DNA of 64,000 nt from Pseudomonas sp. SLFW (GTDB taxonomy: Bacteria; Pseudomonadota; Gammaproteobacteria; Pseudomonadales; Pseudomonadaceae), in NCBI RefSeq assembly GCF_009905615.1, contig NZ_JAAAKW010000002.1, forward strand, positions 434,001 to 498,000, given 5' to 3'. Each line of letters starts with the position of its first letter. Within the stretch, counting starts at the first letter, position 1. The position numbers were made by a program, and so were the translations under genes. Of the stretch, positions 9,549-18,395 are shown piece by piece. Below the pieces are notes generated by a model. That model did not search any database and was not told where the DNA came from. It worked only from the letters and a program-made list of their open reading frames with translations.

Positions 9549-10655
9549 ATGACCACACTCAACAGTACACCACGCGCCGACGGCTTCTACATGCCCGCCG
9601 AATGGGCCCCGCAAACCCAGACCTGGATGGTGTGGCCTGAGCGCCCTGACAACTGGCGCCTGGGCGGTAAACCCGTGCAGAGCGCCCATGTCGCGGTGGC
9701 CAAGGCGATCGCCCGTTTCGAACCTGTGACCGTCGCCGTATCCGCTGCGCAATACGACAACGCCCGCGCGCGTCTTGATGTGCCGAACATCCGTGTCGTC
9801 GAAATCAGCAACGACGACGCTTGGGTGCGTGATACCGGCCCGACCTTCGTCATCAATGACCAAGGCGAGGTGCGCGGCGTGGACTGGGGCTTCAACGCGT
9901 GGGGCGGTTTCGATGGCGGCCTGTACTCGCCGTGGAATCTGGACGAACAGCTCGCCAGCAAAGTACTGGAAATCGAACGCTGCCCGCGTTACGTCACTGA
10001 AGGTTTCGTGTTGGAAGGCGGCTCGATTCACGTCGACGGCGAAGGCACGCTGATCACCACCGAGGAATGCCTGCTCAATCGCAACCGCAACCCGCATCTG
10101 TCTCGGGAAGAGATTGAAGCCGTGCTGCGCGATCACCTGTCGGTCGAGAAAATCATCTGGCTGCCGGATGGTCTGTACAACGACGAAACTGACGGGCATG
10201 TGGATAACTTCTGCTGTTACGTGCGCCCAGGTGAAGTCCTGTTGGCGTGGACCGATGATCCGAAAGACCCCAATTACCCGCGCTGTCAGGCCGCCATGGG
10301 CATTCTGGAAAACGCGCGTGATGCCAAGGGGCGACCGTTCGTCGTGCACAAGATGCCGATTCCCGGTCCGTTGTTCGCCACGGAAGAAGAGTGCGCAGGC
10401 GTCGATCAGGTGCACGGCAGCCAGGAACGCAACCCATCGGTGCGCCTGGCCGGTTCGTACGTGAACTTCCTGATCGTCAACGGCGGCATCATTGCCCCGA
10501 GTTTCAATGATCCGCTCGACGAAACGGCACGTCAGATCCTGCAACGCCTCTTTCCGGAACATGAAGTGGTCATGGTCCCAGGCCGTGAGCTGCTGCTGGG
10601 CGGCGGCAATATCCATTGCCTGACGCAGCAGCAACCAGCGCCGCACCGCCGCTGA
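9549..10655 (+). CDS. aguA: Agmatine deiminase
   Basis: Guanidine-modifying enzyme that turns agmatine into N-carbamoylputrescine and ammonia, the first step before AguB. It is 368 residues, the family length. The C-terminal GGGNIHC puts the nucleophile at Cys357. [12 protein letters not shown] and the ETDGHVDNF segment supply the catalytic acid and His positions. It lies three bases after aguB, with a hairpin terminator just downstream. Agmatine use as a carbon and nitrogen source via putrescine is the expected role. Confidence 0.96.
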   Translation: MTTLNSTPRADGFYMPAEWAPQTQTWMVWPERPDNWRLGGKPVQSAHVAVAKAIARFEPVTVAVSAAQYDNARARLDVPNIRVVEISNDDAWVRDTGPTFVINDQGEVRGVDWGFNAWGGFDGGLYSPWNLDEQLASKVLEIERCPRYVTEGFVLEGGSIHVDGEGTLITTEECLLNRNRNPHLSREEIEAVLRDHLSVEKIIWLPDGLYNDETDGHVDNFCCYVRPGEVLLAWTDDPKDPNYPRCQAAMGILENARDAKGRPFVVHKMPIPGPLFATEEECAGVDQVHGSQERNPSVRLAGSYVNFLIVNGGIIAPSFNDPLDETARQILQRLFPEHEVVMVPGRELLLGGGNIHCLTQQQPAPHRR

Positions 10656-10679
10656 GTTGGTTCACTTCTTGCTCTCATC

Positions 10680-10706
10680 AAAGCCTGTCGAACGACGGGC
10701 TTTTTT
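10680..10706 (+). terminator. Rho-independent terminator after aguA
   Basis: Stem aaagcctgtc / gacgggcttt (one G-T pair) with a four-base loop, followed by a T run. It lies 24 bases after the aguA stop and ends the aguBA transcript. Confidence 0.85.
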
Positions 10707-10832
10707 GTGGGTAGCGACTTCTCGTTTTTCGGCGAGGGGGTGTTTCCACGAAGGCTTGACGGTGACACGAGTCGTTCGTCTGTAACAAAAGCTCCGTAGA
10801 TTTCGCAGTCCAAGACGCAAGAGGTTATCCCT

Positions 10833-11036
10833 ATGAACGCAGGTCATGAGCCACGCGTGACTCGAGGTTTGTCTGCGAGCAGTGAAGCACGGCAGATGAT
10901 GGCGGACTGGTTACGGATAACCCAGGCTTCAAAACACCAGGCTCCGGATTACCGGGCCATGCTCTCCGAGCGCTACCCCTCTGGCCTCATCAACGATGCG
11001 GAAATCGAGGCGTTGCTCGGTATTTGGCACAAATGA
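10833..11036 (+). CDS. Small hypothetical protein
   Basis: A 67-residue frame with an AAGAGG ribosome site about nine bases before the ATG. The sequence is charged and helical in look, with no membrane segment or signal. I do not recognise the family. It sits alone between the aguA terminator and the porin gene. Composition matches the chromosome, so it is likely a real small lineage gene, but nothing in the sequence gives a function. Confidence 0.55.
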   Translation: MNAGHEPRVTRGLSASSEARQMMADWLRITQASKHQAPDYRAMLSERYPSGLINDAEIEALLGIWHK

Positions 11037-11286
11037 TCATGCGCGCCTATTCCAATCTGGAGTAGGCGCACTCATCGTTTCGGCCTTCATCAAATTGACA
11101 CCCATCGGTGCTGGCGATAGCATTCGCGCCTCAACCGCCTGTGGCCAAGCGCCATGTACGTGCATCAGTAGTCCACTGCGATGATTTCGTGCGGGCTTCC
11201 GGGACTGAAAGTAAGTCTGGGGAGACGCAATTACCTGTCCGGTTTTTGCCACAGCGCGAGATCAATCTGCCTATAAGGACAACAAG

Positions 11287-12555
11287 ATGAAACAGCGTAT
11301 CGGTCTGCTCGCTCTGGGCATCCTGGCGGCCACTCAGGTCATGGCTGATGGCCAAGCCGACTCCAAAGGCTTCGTCGAAGACAGCAGCCTCAACGTCAAT
11401 CTGCGTAACGTCTACATCAACCGCGATTACAAAGGTGGTCCTCAAGACCGCGCTGAATGGGGCCAAGGCTTCATCGCCAATTACTCGTCCGGTTACACCC
11501 AGGGCACCGTGGGCGTCGGCGTTGACGCATTCGGCCTGTACGCCGTTCGTCTGGACGGCGGTCGCGGTAAAAGCGGCGCCGGCGGCATCGACTTCTTCAA
11601 GCAAGACAGCAACGGCAAAGCGGCTGACGACCTGTCCCGCTTCGGCGGCGCGGTCAAATTCCGCATCTCCAACACCGAGCTGAAATACGGCGACATGATG
11701 CCGGAGCTGCCGGTGCTGAGTTACGACAACTCGCGTCTGCTGCCAGAAACCTATACCGGCACCATGATCACCTCGAAAGAGATCAAGGACCTGACGCTGG
11801 TTGCAGGCCGCTTCACTGCTCAGACCCGCAAGAGTGCGGAAGGCCGCGACAGCGGTGATCTGAAAAGCATCAACGTCTACGGCGGCGCTTACAAATTCTC
11901 CGATGCGTTCAGCGCGGCCTACTACGCCTCCGACGACGAAGACACGCTGAAGAAGCAGTACGTCAACCTGAACTACGTCCTCGCGCTGCCGACCGATCAG
12001 TCGCTGACGTTCGACTTCAACGGCTACAAGACCAAGCTGGATCGTGACGTGGCGGTCGATGACGCCCGTGACAACAAGATCTGGAGCCTGGCGGCGACGT
12101 GGGCAGTGGGCATCCACTCCTTCACCATCGCGCACCAGCGCAGCACCGGCGAAACCGGCTACAACTACGGCGGCTATCGCAACAATGGCGGCTTCAGCGA
12201 TGGCGGCAACTCCATCTACCTGACCAACTCCTACTGGTCGGACTTCAACGCCAAGGACGAGCGTTCGTGGCAGTTGGGCTACGGCGTTAACCTGTCGACC
12301 CTCGTGACCCCAGGCCTGAGCTACAAAGTGGCTTACGTGCGCGGCGACAACATCGACGATGGCACCAACCGTGGCGATGGCGAAGAGCACGAACTGTTCA
12401 GCCAGATGACCTATGTCGTCCAGAGCGGCCCGGCCAAAGACCTCTCTCTGCGCCTGCGCAATTCCTGGCTGCGTGTATCGGACAACGCTTCCAACTACAA
12501 CGTTGGCGGTAACGAAACCCGCATCTTCATCACCTACCCGATCAACGTTTTCTAA
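11287..12555 (+). CDS. OprD-family outer membrane porin
   Basis: A 422-residue substrate-specific outer membrane channel. A signal peptide of about 20 residues ends near VMADG, and the start of the barrel has the family run FVEDSSLNVNLRNVYINRD. Aromatic and glycine-rich beta strands follow throughout, ending in YPINVF with the terminal Phe needed for barrel assembly. An AAGGA site lies about eight bases before the ATG. OprD porins take up basic amino acids or small carboxylates; the substrate cannot be read here, though agmatine-pathway genes lie upstream. A terminator follows directly. Confidence 0.92.
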   Translation: MKQRIGLLALGILAATQVMADGQADSKGFVEDSSLNVNLRNVYINRDYKGGPQDRAEWGQGFIANYSSGYTQGTVGVGVDAFGLYAVRLDGGRGKSGAGGIDFFKQDSNGKAADDLSRFGGAVKFRISNTELKYGDMMPELPVLSYDNSRLLPETYTGTMITSKEIKDLTLVAGRFTAQTRKSAEGRDSGDLKSINVYGGAYKFSDAFSAAYYASDDEDTLKKQYVNLNYVLALPTDQSLTFDFNGYKTKLDRDVAVDDARDNKIWSLAATWAVGIHSFTIAHQRSTGETGYNYGGYRNNGGFSDGGNSIYLTNSYWSDFNAKDERSWQLGYGVNLSTLVTPGLSYKVAYVRGDNIDDGTNRGDGEEHELFSQMTYVVQSGPAKDLSLRLRNSWLRVSDNASNYNVGGNETRIFITYPINVF

Positions 12556-12590
12556 TGTTGAACGGCGATTGAGCTGAAGCTGCAAAAGAG

Positions 12591-12619
12591 CGCCCCGGTC
12601 GAGAGATCGGGGCGTTTTT
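12591..12619 (+). terminator. Rho-independent terminator after the porin
   Basis: Ten-base stem cgccccggtc / gatcggggcg (one G-T pair) with a gaga loop and a T run, 36 bases after the porin stop. Confidence 0.88.
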
Positions 12620-12713
12620 GTTCGAGCGCTCGCCTGGATACGCTAATCGCTGGTCATCTTCGACCCCGCGTCGCTAACATTGCCCACACCCGATCTTTTG
12701 TTGGTCACCCCCC

Positions 12714-13487
12714 ATGGCCCTTGCCGCACCTCCCGATCTCACTAACACCACCGTTCCGGTTCAGCGTGTTTCGCGCACGTACCCGCGTGGGCTTTACATC
12801 GAACCGCATGAGCATGACTGGGGGCAGGTGCTCTATGCGATGTCGGGGGTAATGTGGGTCGAAACACCCAACGAGGCATTGGTGGTGCCGCCACAGCGGG
12901 CGGTCTGGTTGCCGCCGGGGGTGTCTCATGGCATTCGTGTGGTGTCCGACCTGGAGATGCGCAACATCTACTTACGTCCGGCGTTGTCCGAGACGCTGGA
13001 GCCGACCGTTCAGGTATTCGAAGTGGCACGGCTGTTGCGCGAGCTGATCGTCCATCTGGTGGCCGAGCAGGACAAGGATTCCGAGTATTACAGTGCCTTG
13101 GTCGGTCTGGCATTGCTGGAGCTACGCCGGGCAAAGCGCTCGTTGCTGAAGGTGCCGATGCCTGACGACAGCGACCGTCGGCTGATGAATATTTGTCAGG
13201 CGGTGATGATCGAACCGTCCATTGGCGTCTCGTTCGAGCAACATGCCGAAAACGCCGGGGCCAGCGTACGCACGCTGTCCCGGTTGTTTCAGGGCACGCT
13301 GGGCATGGGTTTCGCCGAATGGCGCAGGCAGGTGCAATTGGCGACGGCGGTGGCGGAGATCATTCAGGGCGTGCCGGTCAGCACCATTGCGCGTTCGATG
13401 GGGTATTCCCCCAGCAGTTTCAGCGACATGTTCCGTCGTGAGCTGGGGATGGCGCCATCGCAGTATCCGTTGGGCGAAATGGCGTAA
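12714..13487 (+). CDS. AraC-family transcriptional regulator with cupin sensor
   Basis: A 257-residue regulator. The N-terminal cupin-like fold (about 20-110) contains PHEHDWGQVLYAMSG and WLPPGVSHGI, typical of ligand or stress sensing AraC proteins. The C-terminal double helix-turn-helix (about 155-250) includes ASVRTLSRLFQGTLGMGFAEW and MGYSPSSFSDMFRRELG. It probably controls a nearby efflux or oxidoreductase gene; the XapX and oxidoreductase genes follow in the same direction but beyond a REP pair. Confidence 0.88.
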   Translation: MALAAPPDLTNTTVPVQRVSRTYPRGLYIEPHEHDWGQVLYAMSGVMWVETPNEALVVPPQRAVWLPPGVSHGIRVVSDLEMRNIYLRPALSETLEPTVQVFEVARLLRELIVHLVAEQDKDSEYYSALVGLALLELRRAKRSLLKVPMPDDSDRRLMNICQAVMIEPSIGVSFEQHAENAGASVRTLSRLFQGTLGMGFAEWRRQVQLATAVAEIIQGVPVSTIARSMGYSPSSFSDMFRRELGMAPSQYPLGEMA

Positions 13488-13500
13488 TCGCCAGACATCT

Positions 13501-13590
13501 TGTGGGAGTGAGTTTGCTCGCGATGGCGGTGTGTCAGACATGAATGAACCGACTGATTCACTGCTATCGCGAGCAAGCTCACTCCTACAG
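13501..13590. repeat. REPIN, family B
   Basis: Arms gggagtgagtttgctcgcga and tcgcgagcaagctcactcct around a variable centre. It lies 14 bases after the AraC gene stop. Confidence 0.9.
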
Positions 13591-13718
13591 GTCAGCCATC
13601 GCACTCAGCCTGTCCGAAATTCAGAAGCACTTGGCCGGTAGGCATTTCCACCTTTCCCTAAACTCTGGTCCATCGCCAACGCTGTCGTGCTTCACGACAC
13701 ACGGTCCCGGAGTTCGTC

Positions 13719-13892
13719 ATGAGCTACATCATTTCACTCGCCATTGGTATCGCCGTCGGCTTGCTGTACGGCGCACTCGACTTTCGCTCACCCGCGCCGC
13801 CCTTGGTGGCGTTGGTCGGGCTGCTCGGCATGCAGGCGGGCGAAAAGCTGTGGCCCATGGGCCGCCAGTTGTTCGCCAACCTGATGTCCTGA
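13719..13892 (+). CDS. XapX-type small membrane protein
   Basis: A 57-residue frame, MSYIISLAIGIAVGLLYGAL then DFRSPAPPLVALVGLLGMQ and a short C-terminal tail ending FANLMS. It matches the XapX (DUF1427) pattern: one hydrophobic segment, a conserved SPAPP turn, and a second short hydrophobic segment with GMQAGE. Such proteins are small inner membrane proteins of unknown function, often beside oxidoreductase or hydrolase genes, as here (the oxidoreductase starts 40 bases later). Confidence 0.85.
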   Translation: MSYIISLAIGIAVGLLYGALDFRSPAPPLVALVGLLGMQAGEKLWPMGRQLFANLMS

Positions 13893-13932
13893 ATAGAACG
13901 AATTCTGTATTCCCACTCTGGATTTGAACGCC

Positions 13933-14892
13933 ATGAAAGCACTGCAATTTTCCCGAACCGGCGACCTGGCTGCACTGGAAGTCGTCGAACTGCCCACTCC
14001 CGTTCCTGCAGCGGATGAGGTTCTCGTACAGATCAAAGCGGCAGGCCTGAACCCGAGCGACGTGAAAAACGTCCTGGGCCGTTTCCCTTACACGACGCTG
14101 CCACGGGTGCCCGGTCGCGACTTCGCAGGCGTCGTCGTCGAAGGTCCAAGTGAGTTGATCGGTGAGGAAGTCTGGGGCACAGGCAACCAGATCGGTTTCT
14201 CGCGTAATGGCTCCCACGCGGGTTACATCACGTTGTCAGCCAAAGGCGTAGCGCTCAAACCCAAGTCCTTGAGTTTCGTGCAGGCCGCGAGTCTTGGCGT
14301 GCCGTACACCACTGCATGGGATGCGTTGGAGCGCAGCCTGGTAAAAGCCGACACCCGCCTGCTGGTGATCGGTGCCAATGGTGCGGTCGGCAGCGCTGCC
14401 ATCGCGTTGGCTAAAGTCCGCGGGGCCCAAGTGCTGGCTGCCGTACGCCGTCCGGAACAGGTCAAAGCCCTTCAGGACCAAGGCTACAACGCCATTCTGC
14501 TGGGCAAGCCTGAAGAACTCTCGGCCCAAGTGAACGCAGTCTTCCAGGGCGGCGCGGACGTGATCTTCGACACCACCGGTTTCTGGCTGCCCGCGTCGGT
14601 TCAGGCACTGGCCCCATTCGGGCGCATCGCAATCATCGCCGCCCCGGTGGACGGCCACGTCCAGCTGCCAGCGCTGGCGCTGTACCGAAAAGGTGGCTCG
14701 GTGGTGGGCGTCAATTCGCTGCTGTACGGCGTCGAAGCCTGCGCGCGGATGCTGGAACAGTTCGGCAAACTGTTCGACGACGGCACCTTGCCGCTGCCGA
14801 CCGACTTGATCGAGACGCCAATTGAAGAAGGGCTCGCGCGTTACGCAGAAGTGAATGAGGGGAGTGCGGACAAGATTATTCTGCTGCCGTGA
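13933..14892 (+). CDS. Zinc-type alcohol dehydrogenase / quinone oxidoreductase family protein
   Basis: A 319-residue medium-chain dehydrogenase. The N-terminal GroES-like part has AAGLNPSDVKN and PGRDFAGVVVEG, and the Rossmann part has VIGANGAVGSAAIALAKV for NAD(P)H. Structural zinc cysteines are absent, which favours the quinone oxidoreductase branch. The ATG at 13933 is chosen over an upstream TTG; no strong ribosome site is visible. It may be cotranscribed with the XapX gene. The substrate is unknown. Confidence 0.85.
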   Translation: MKALQFSRTGDLAALEVVELPTPVPAADEVLVQIKAAGLNPSDVKNVLGRFPYTTLPRVPGRDFAGVVVEGPSELIGEEVWGTGNQIGFSRNGSHAGYITLSAKGVALKPKSLSFVQAASLGVPYTTAWDALERSLVKADTRLLVIGANGAVGSAAIALAKVRGAQVLAAVRRPEQVKALQDQGYNAILLGKPEELSAQVNAVFQGGADVIFDTTGFWLPASVQALAPFGRIAIIAAPVDGHVQLPALALYRKGGSVVGVNSLLYGVEACARMLEQFGKLFDDGTLPLPTDLIETPIEEGLARYAEVNEGSADKIILLP

Positions 14893-14934
14893 TCCCTCGC
14901 GTCGCTGGGCGAACCTTGCTGCGTTCGCCCAATC

Positions 14935-15684
14935 TCACCAAACCGGCAACCCTTTCACATACCCCGCCTCAATCCTCGCCGACGTGCCATTGGCTTCCAG
15001 CGTATCGAGGGCCGTCCGCAGGCGTTCGACCATCTGCGGATCGCAATCCTTGGAGCAGGCCAAATAGAGGTTTGCGGTCATCAACACTCGGCTCATCACC
15101 AGCGGCCGGTCGCTGATTTGCTTCCAGATGTAGCGGGTTTCAGGCACGCCGTTGAACCACGCATCCACACGTCCTTTGAGCAGCATTTGCGCCGGGTTTT
15201 CACCGATCTTCAACGGGTAGATTTGCGAGGCGGGGAAGCCTTCTTCGCGTAGACGGGTTTCCTGCGCTGTGCCGATTCCCACGGCGATGAGCTTGAAGGC
15301 TTTCTTTGCTTCGTCGAAGGTATCGACGCGCTGGTCGAGGCTGAAAAACGTACGGTCCATCGTCATCACCGGGGCGATCCAGGTGAAGAGGCCTTCTCGG
15401 CTTTGCGTGCGCGTGAGAGGGGCGATCAGCATGTCTTTGCCACTGCTGACTTCCCGTTGTGCACGGGGCCAGGGTGGAGAGACAAAGTTGCCCGAGTACC
15501 CTGTCATCGCCATTGCCTGAACCACAATGTCGCCCACGATGCCGTGCGCGTCTGCCTGATTGAGCATGGTCAACGGTGGCGCTTCGGGAACGTAAAGGTC
15601 AACGGCGGAGGTGGCGAATGCCATGGGTGGGCCTGCCAATACCGCACTGATGGCGTATCGGATAAAGCGGGAAATCCATTTCAT
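14935..15684 (-). CDS. Orphan periplasmic solute-binding protein (SBP_bac_3 type)
   Basis: About 249 residues from the second ATG (MKWISRF), which gives a clean signal peptide ending near MAFATS; an ATG five codons earlier is possible. The body follows the amino-acid ABC receptor fold (LYVPEAPPLTMLN, IVGDIVVQAM, IAPLTRTQSR, a GIGTAQETRL hinge). No ABC permease or ATPase is nearby, so it is either a receptor for a distant system or a sensor. It is convergent with the oxidoreductase gene. Another orphan of the same fold lies at 45192. Confidence 0.82.
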   Translation of the reverse strand: MKWISRFIRYAISAVLAGPPMAFATSAVDLYVPEAPPLTMLNQADAHGIVGDIVVQAMAMTGYSGNFVSPPWPRAQREVSSGKDMLIAPLTRTQSREGLFTWIAPVMTMDRTFFSLDQRVDTFDEAKKAFKLIAVGIGTAQETRLREEGFPASQIYPLKIGENPAQMLLKGRVDAWFNGVPETRYIWKQISDRPLVMSRVLMTANLYLACSKDCDPQMVERLRTALDTLEANGTSARIEAGYVKGLPVW

Positions 15685-15815
15685 GGCAGCAGCGCTCAAG
15701 GTAAATACAGGGCCTGTCAGGGCAGGCCTCTTGCCTGGCTCACGAGTCGGTCGGAAAGCCGCTCATGATTTTGCTGGAAAGGTACAACATTCAAGCTGCG
15801 AGGGCTTCACAAGAC

Positions 15816-16136
15816 TCACGTCTTATTGTGCTCATTGGTGTAGCGGCCGCTCAGTTCCCATCCACATTCGAGCAACATGTCGATCCAGTCCTCATAGGAA
15901 TCGTCGACGTCCAGCAGGTTCATGAACTGATCTTCGATGTGACAGCGAAAGGTCTGCTCTTCAACGTTCCATTCAACGTCCCGGATTCGCCAGGCGCGTT
16001 GATCGGGCAACTGAATGTTCAGGCCATGGAAGGGCACGAACGGCAACTCGACCTCATACAGAAGCTTCGACCATTCAGAAGAAATTTCGGGGGTCTGGTG
16101 AGTCCAGACGTATTTGATCAATCGAACATTGTGCAC
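15816..16136 (-). CDS. Hypothetical protein, 106 residues
   Basis: Soluble, acidic and Trp-rich protein, without signal or membrane segment. It starts at GTG with AGAGAAGG seven bases upstream, a good ribosome site that decides the start. Features such as YVWTHQTPEISSEWSKLL and DDSYEDWIDMLLECGWE look like a folded domain rather than a chance frame. I do not recognise the family. A long frame on the other strand covers the same DNA but has an implausible composition. Confidence 0.6.
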   Translation of the reverse strand: MHNVRLIKYVWTHQTPEISSEWSKLLYEVELPFVPFHGLNIQLPDQRAWRIRDVEWNVEEQTFRCHIEDQFMNLLDVDDSYEDWIDMLLECGWELSGRYTNEHNKT

Positions 16137-16413
16137 GGTTGGGCCTTCTCTCGTGTTTCGGGTGACGGCTCGCTGTCGCTGCGGGCGAAGGCGCGGGCCA
16201 GTCGGAATGCCTATACGTTACTAGATGGGCGCGTGATCGGGGAGGGGGCGCGTGAGATCGCTGCCGCAGAGGCTCGGGTGTGCGAGGCTTGTTGGTCAGC
16301 GTTGACGACGAATGGTGGGGGCGACGAGGGTTTTGAGTCAGTTTCGGGAGACCGTCTGGCAGAATCAGGGGCTGCAGGACAATGATTCGACATCCCTCAG
16401 CCCAATCGTGCTA

Positions 16414-16722
16414 TCACAGAGACAGTCTCATCTCCTCTACGGCGCTATCCAGCTTTTCGCGTAACGGATCGATCAAGCACCAGATCTGATCCGCATCGAG
16501 CTTTTCGGTGTGAGCCGCCTCAAGCAGGCGGGTCGTCAACGCCAGCGCCATATTAACGTTCGCGACCTGCTGCATCGCCGCGCCGACGGCGCCCACATGG
16601 CTCTTTACATCTTTCAACTCAGTCAACCATTCCAGTACGCGGGCCGCAGGTATTGGGGCCTTACCCTGGACGCTATTTTCAAGCAAAAGCTCAAGTGAGC
16701 AGAGGCGTGCTTCGATATTCAT
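16414..16722 (-). CDS. Hypothetical helical protein, 102 residues
   Basis: It starts at ATG (MNIEARLCSLELLLE) with GAGAG upstream; a longer frame from a TTG is less likely. The sequence is mostly helical with heptad-like leucines (VLEWLTELKDVKSHV, MALALTTRLLEAAH, IDPLREKLDSAVEEM). No signal or membrane segment is visible. I do not recognise the family; it may be a small regulatory or adaptor protein. It is divergent from the XRE regulator at 16901. Confidence 0.6.
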   Translation of the reverse strand: MNIEARLCSLELLLENSVQGKAPIPAARVLEWLTELKDVKSHVGAVGAAMQQVANVNMALALTTRLLEAAHTEKLDADQIWCLIDPLREKLDSAVEEMRLSL

Positions 16723-16834
16723 GGGCGACGCTCTCTGAGTGTGGAGGGAAGTGTGGCATTTGTCTGAAAGCGGGCAGTTGTTGCTCGCCAAATTTCATGA
16801 TCTACAAAAAAGGCCCTACAGATAATTTCAAATC

Positions 16835-16849
16835 CTAAGTATGTCTTAG
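16835..16849. promoter_or_regulatory. Palindromic operator 1 upstream of the XRE gene
   Basis: ctaagtatgtcttag, a perfect CTAAG-N5-CTTAG palindrome. A second copy lies 33 bases downstream, centre to centre, about three helical turns. Likely the binding site of the adjacent XRE regulator (inference). Confidence 0.65.
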
Positions 16850-16867
16850 TACGCGGTCAACCTGATT

Positions 16868-16882
16868 CTAAGAATCTCTTAG
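16868..16882. promoter_or_regulatory. Palindromic operator 2 upstream of the XRE gene
   Basis: ctaagaatctcttag, the second CTAAG-N5-CTTAG palindrome, 18 bases before the XRE start codon, so a bound repressor would block its own transcript. Confidence 0.65.
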
Positions 16883-16900
16883 CCTTTTAGCGGCTAATAA

Positions 16901-17224
16901 ATGAGCATTTTTAGCAAACGATTGAAGGAAGCCCGAACGGCTGCCGGGCTGTCCCAGGAGCGTTTGGGCATTGAATCAGGGATCGATCCCGCCTCCGCCA
17001 GTGCGCGGATGAATCAATACGAAAACAATAAACACACGCCCAATTCATTGACCATCATTCAAATCGCCGCCGCTCTGGATCTTCCGCCCGCCTATTTTTA
17101 TAGCGCTGATGATGAAGAGGCCAGAATGTTGCTCCTGTTTTATCGCCTCGATTCGCCAGGGAAAAAACAGATTTTGACATTGGCCGTTGAATTACACGGT
17201 CAGACCAAATTCCTGAACGTCTGA
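16901..17224 (+). CDS. XRE-family transcriptional regulator
   Basis: A 107-residue protein with a helix-turn-helix at about residues 5-65 (RLKEARTAAGLSQERLG, then NQYENNKHTPN, then AAALDLPPAYFY) and a short C-terminal helix (about 78-103) that probably dimerises. There is no peptidase or sensor domain, so it resembles small phage-type or toxin-antitoxin-type repressors. Two CTAAG-N5-CTTAG palindromes lie just upstream and suggest autoregulation. It is divergent from the hypothetical gene at 16414 with a shared control region. The ribosome site is weak. Confidence 0.85.
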   Translation: MSIFSKRLKEARTAAGLSQERLGIESGIDPASASARMNQYENNKHTPNSLTIIQIAAALDLPPAYFYSADDEEARMLLLFYRLDSPGKKQILTLAVELHGQTKFLNV

Positions 17225-17370
17225 AATATTCAATCAGTTTGCAGATGTTTAGAAGACGATATTGATCCACATCTCTCATTTGTTGTCTTCCAAATTCCTG
17301 TTCTGGTGGGATGATAGCCAGCGGTCGTTTTACGTATATGCTGAGCGGGCCCCGTGGCCGAGACCTGCCC

Positions 17371-18291
17371 ATGCTTCACAAAAATCTCATTCGTCGCCTT
17401 GATCTGATCACCCTCAAGCTGTTCGTTGCCGTGCATGAAGAAGGCACGCTGACCCGTGCAGCGGCTCGCGAGGCCATTGCTGTATCGGCCGCCAGCAAGC
17501 GATTGATGGAGCTCGAAGAGGTCTTGGGCATTGGGTTGTTCGTGCGCAACGCCAAAGGCATGGTGCTGACCGCTGCGGGTGAAACCCTGTTGCACCATGC
17601 TCGGCGCATGCTGTTCGACCTGGAAAAGATGGGTCTTGAACTCGATGAGCACCTGCAAGGCATGCGCGGCTATGTACGCATGTTGGCTAACCTTTCGGCG
17701 ATTATTCAGTTTCTCCCGGAAGACCTGCACGACTTCACCATCAGCCATGAACGGGTCAAGGTCGATCTAGAAGAGCGGCCCAGCACCGGCGTGGTTCAAG
17801 GCTTGATCGACGGCGTTGCCGACATCGGCATCTGTTCGGAAGACACCGATGTTCAGGGACTCTACAGCGTGCCGTACAGGCGCGACGAGTTGGTCGTGGT
17901 CATGCGTTCCGACCATGCGCTGGCTCAACGGCATCACGTCGCTTTCGAAGACACACTGGGCAGTGATCACATCGGCCTGCACGCCGCCAGCTCCATCAAC
18001 ATGCGCACCCACACGGCAGCGCGCTCCCACGGCAAACCTCTACGCGTGCGTATTCATGTTCCGGGCTTCGACGCCATGTGCCGAATGGTGCAGGCGAACA
18101 TGGGAATAGGCGTCCTGCCGCGTAAGGCGTTTGATTTGCTGGGCACACCATTAGGCCTGACAGCCGTAGGCTTGAGCGATACGTGGGCCAAACGCACATT
18201 GATTCTGGTGGTGCGCGACAAGGCCGCGTTATCCCCGGTCAGCCTTTTGCTGTTCGATCACCTCCAGCAGCACGAGCAGCACGGTCGCTAG
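17371..18291 (+). CDS. LysR-family transcriptional regulator
   Basis: 306 residues from MLHKNLIRRLDL; an upstream in-frame ATG adds residues unlike the family. The winged helix-turn-helix (about 8-67) has LFVAVHEEGTLTRAAAREAI and FVRNAKGMVLTAAGE. The rest is the two-lobed effector-binding domain (about 90-295). It sits 104 bases upstream of and co-directional with a CaiB-type CoA transferase, HMG-CoA lyase and MFS transporter, which it probably controls. Paired TTYGCGAA motifs lie in the gap between. Confidence 0.9.
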   Translation: MLHKNLIRRLDLITLKLFVAVHEEGTLTRAAAREAIAVSAASKRLMELEEVLGIGLFVRNAKGMVLTAAGETLLHHARRMLFDLEKMGLELDEHLQGMRGYVRMLANLSAIIQFLPEDLHDFTISHERVKVDLEERPSTGVVQGLIDGVADIGICSEDTDVQGLYSVPYRRDELVVVMRSDHALAQRHHVAFEDTLGSDHIGLHAASSINMRTHTAARSHGKPLRVRIHVPGFDAMCRMVQANMGIGVLPRKAFDLLGTPLGLTAVGLSDTWAKRTLILVVRDKAALSPVSLLLFDHLQQHEQHGR

Positions 18292-18341
18292 CGTTCGCGT
18301 TTCGCGAACGATCCTTGCCAACATACGGTTGGATTTGCGAA
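18292..18341. promoter_or_regulatory. Inverted repeat and paired LysR-like boxes before the CoA transferase gene
   Basis: A perfect hairpin, cgttcgcg-ttt-cgcgaacg, lies at 18292-18310 directly after the lysR stop. TTCGCGAA (18301-18308) and TTTGCGAA (18334-18341) are near-identical and 33 bases apart, as expected for LysR recognition and activation boxes. No T run follows, so it is not a typical terminator. Confidence 0.45.
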
Positions 18342-18395
18342 ACCCCGGTCCTCTAGTCTTGGGTACAAATTCCAAGAAACACTGAGGTATCCGCT

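Noticed and set aside
15765..16385. Long plus-strand frame opposite the 106-residue hypothetical gene
   Set aside because: No ribosome site and unlikely composition; the minus-strand GTG with AGAGAAGG upstream is better supported.
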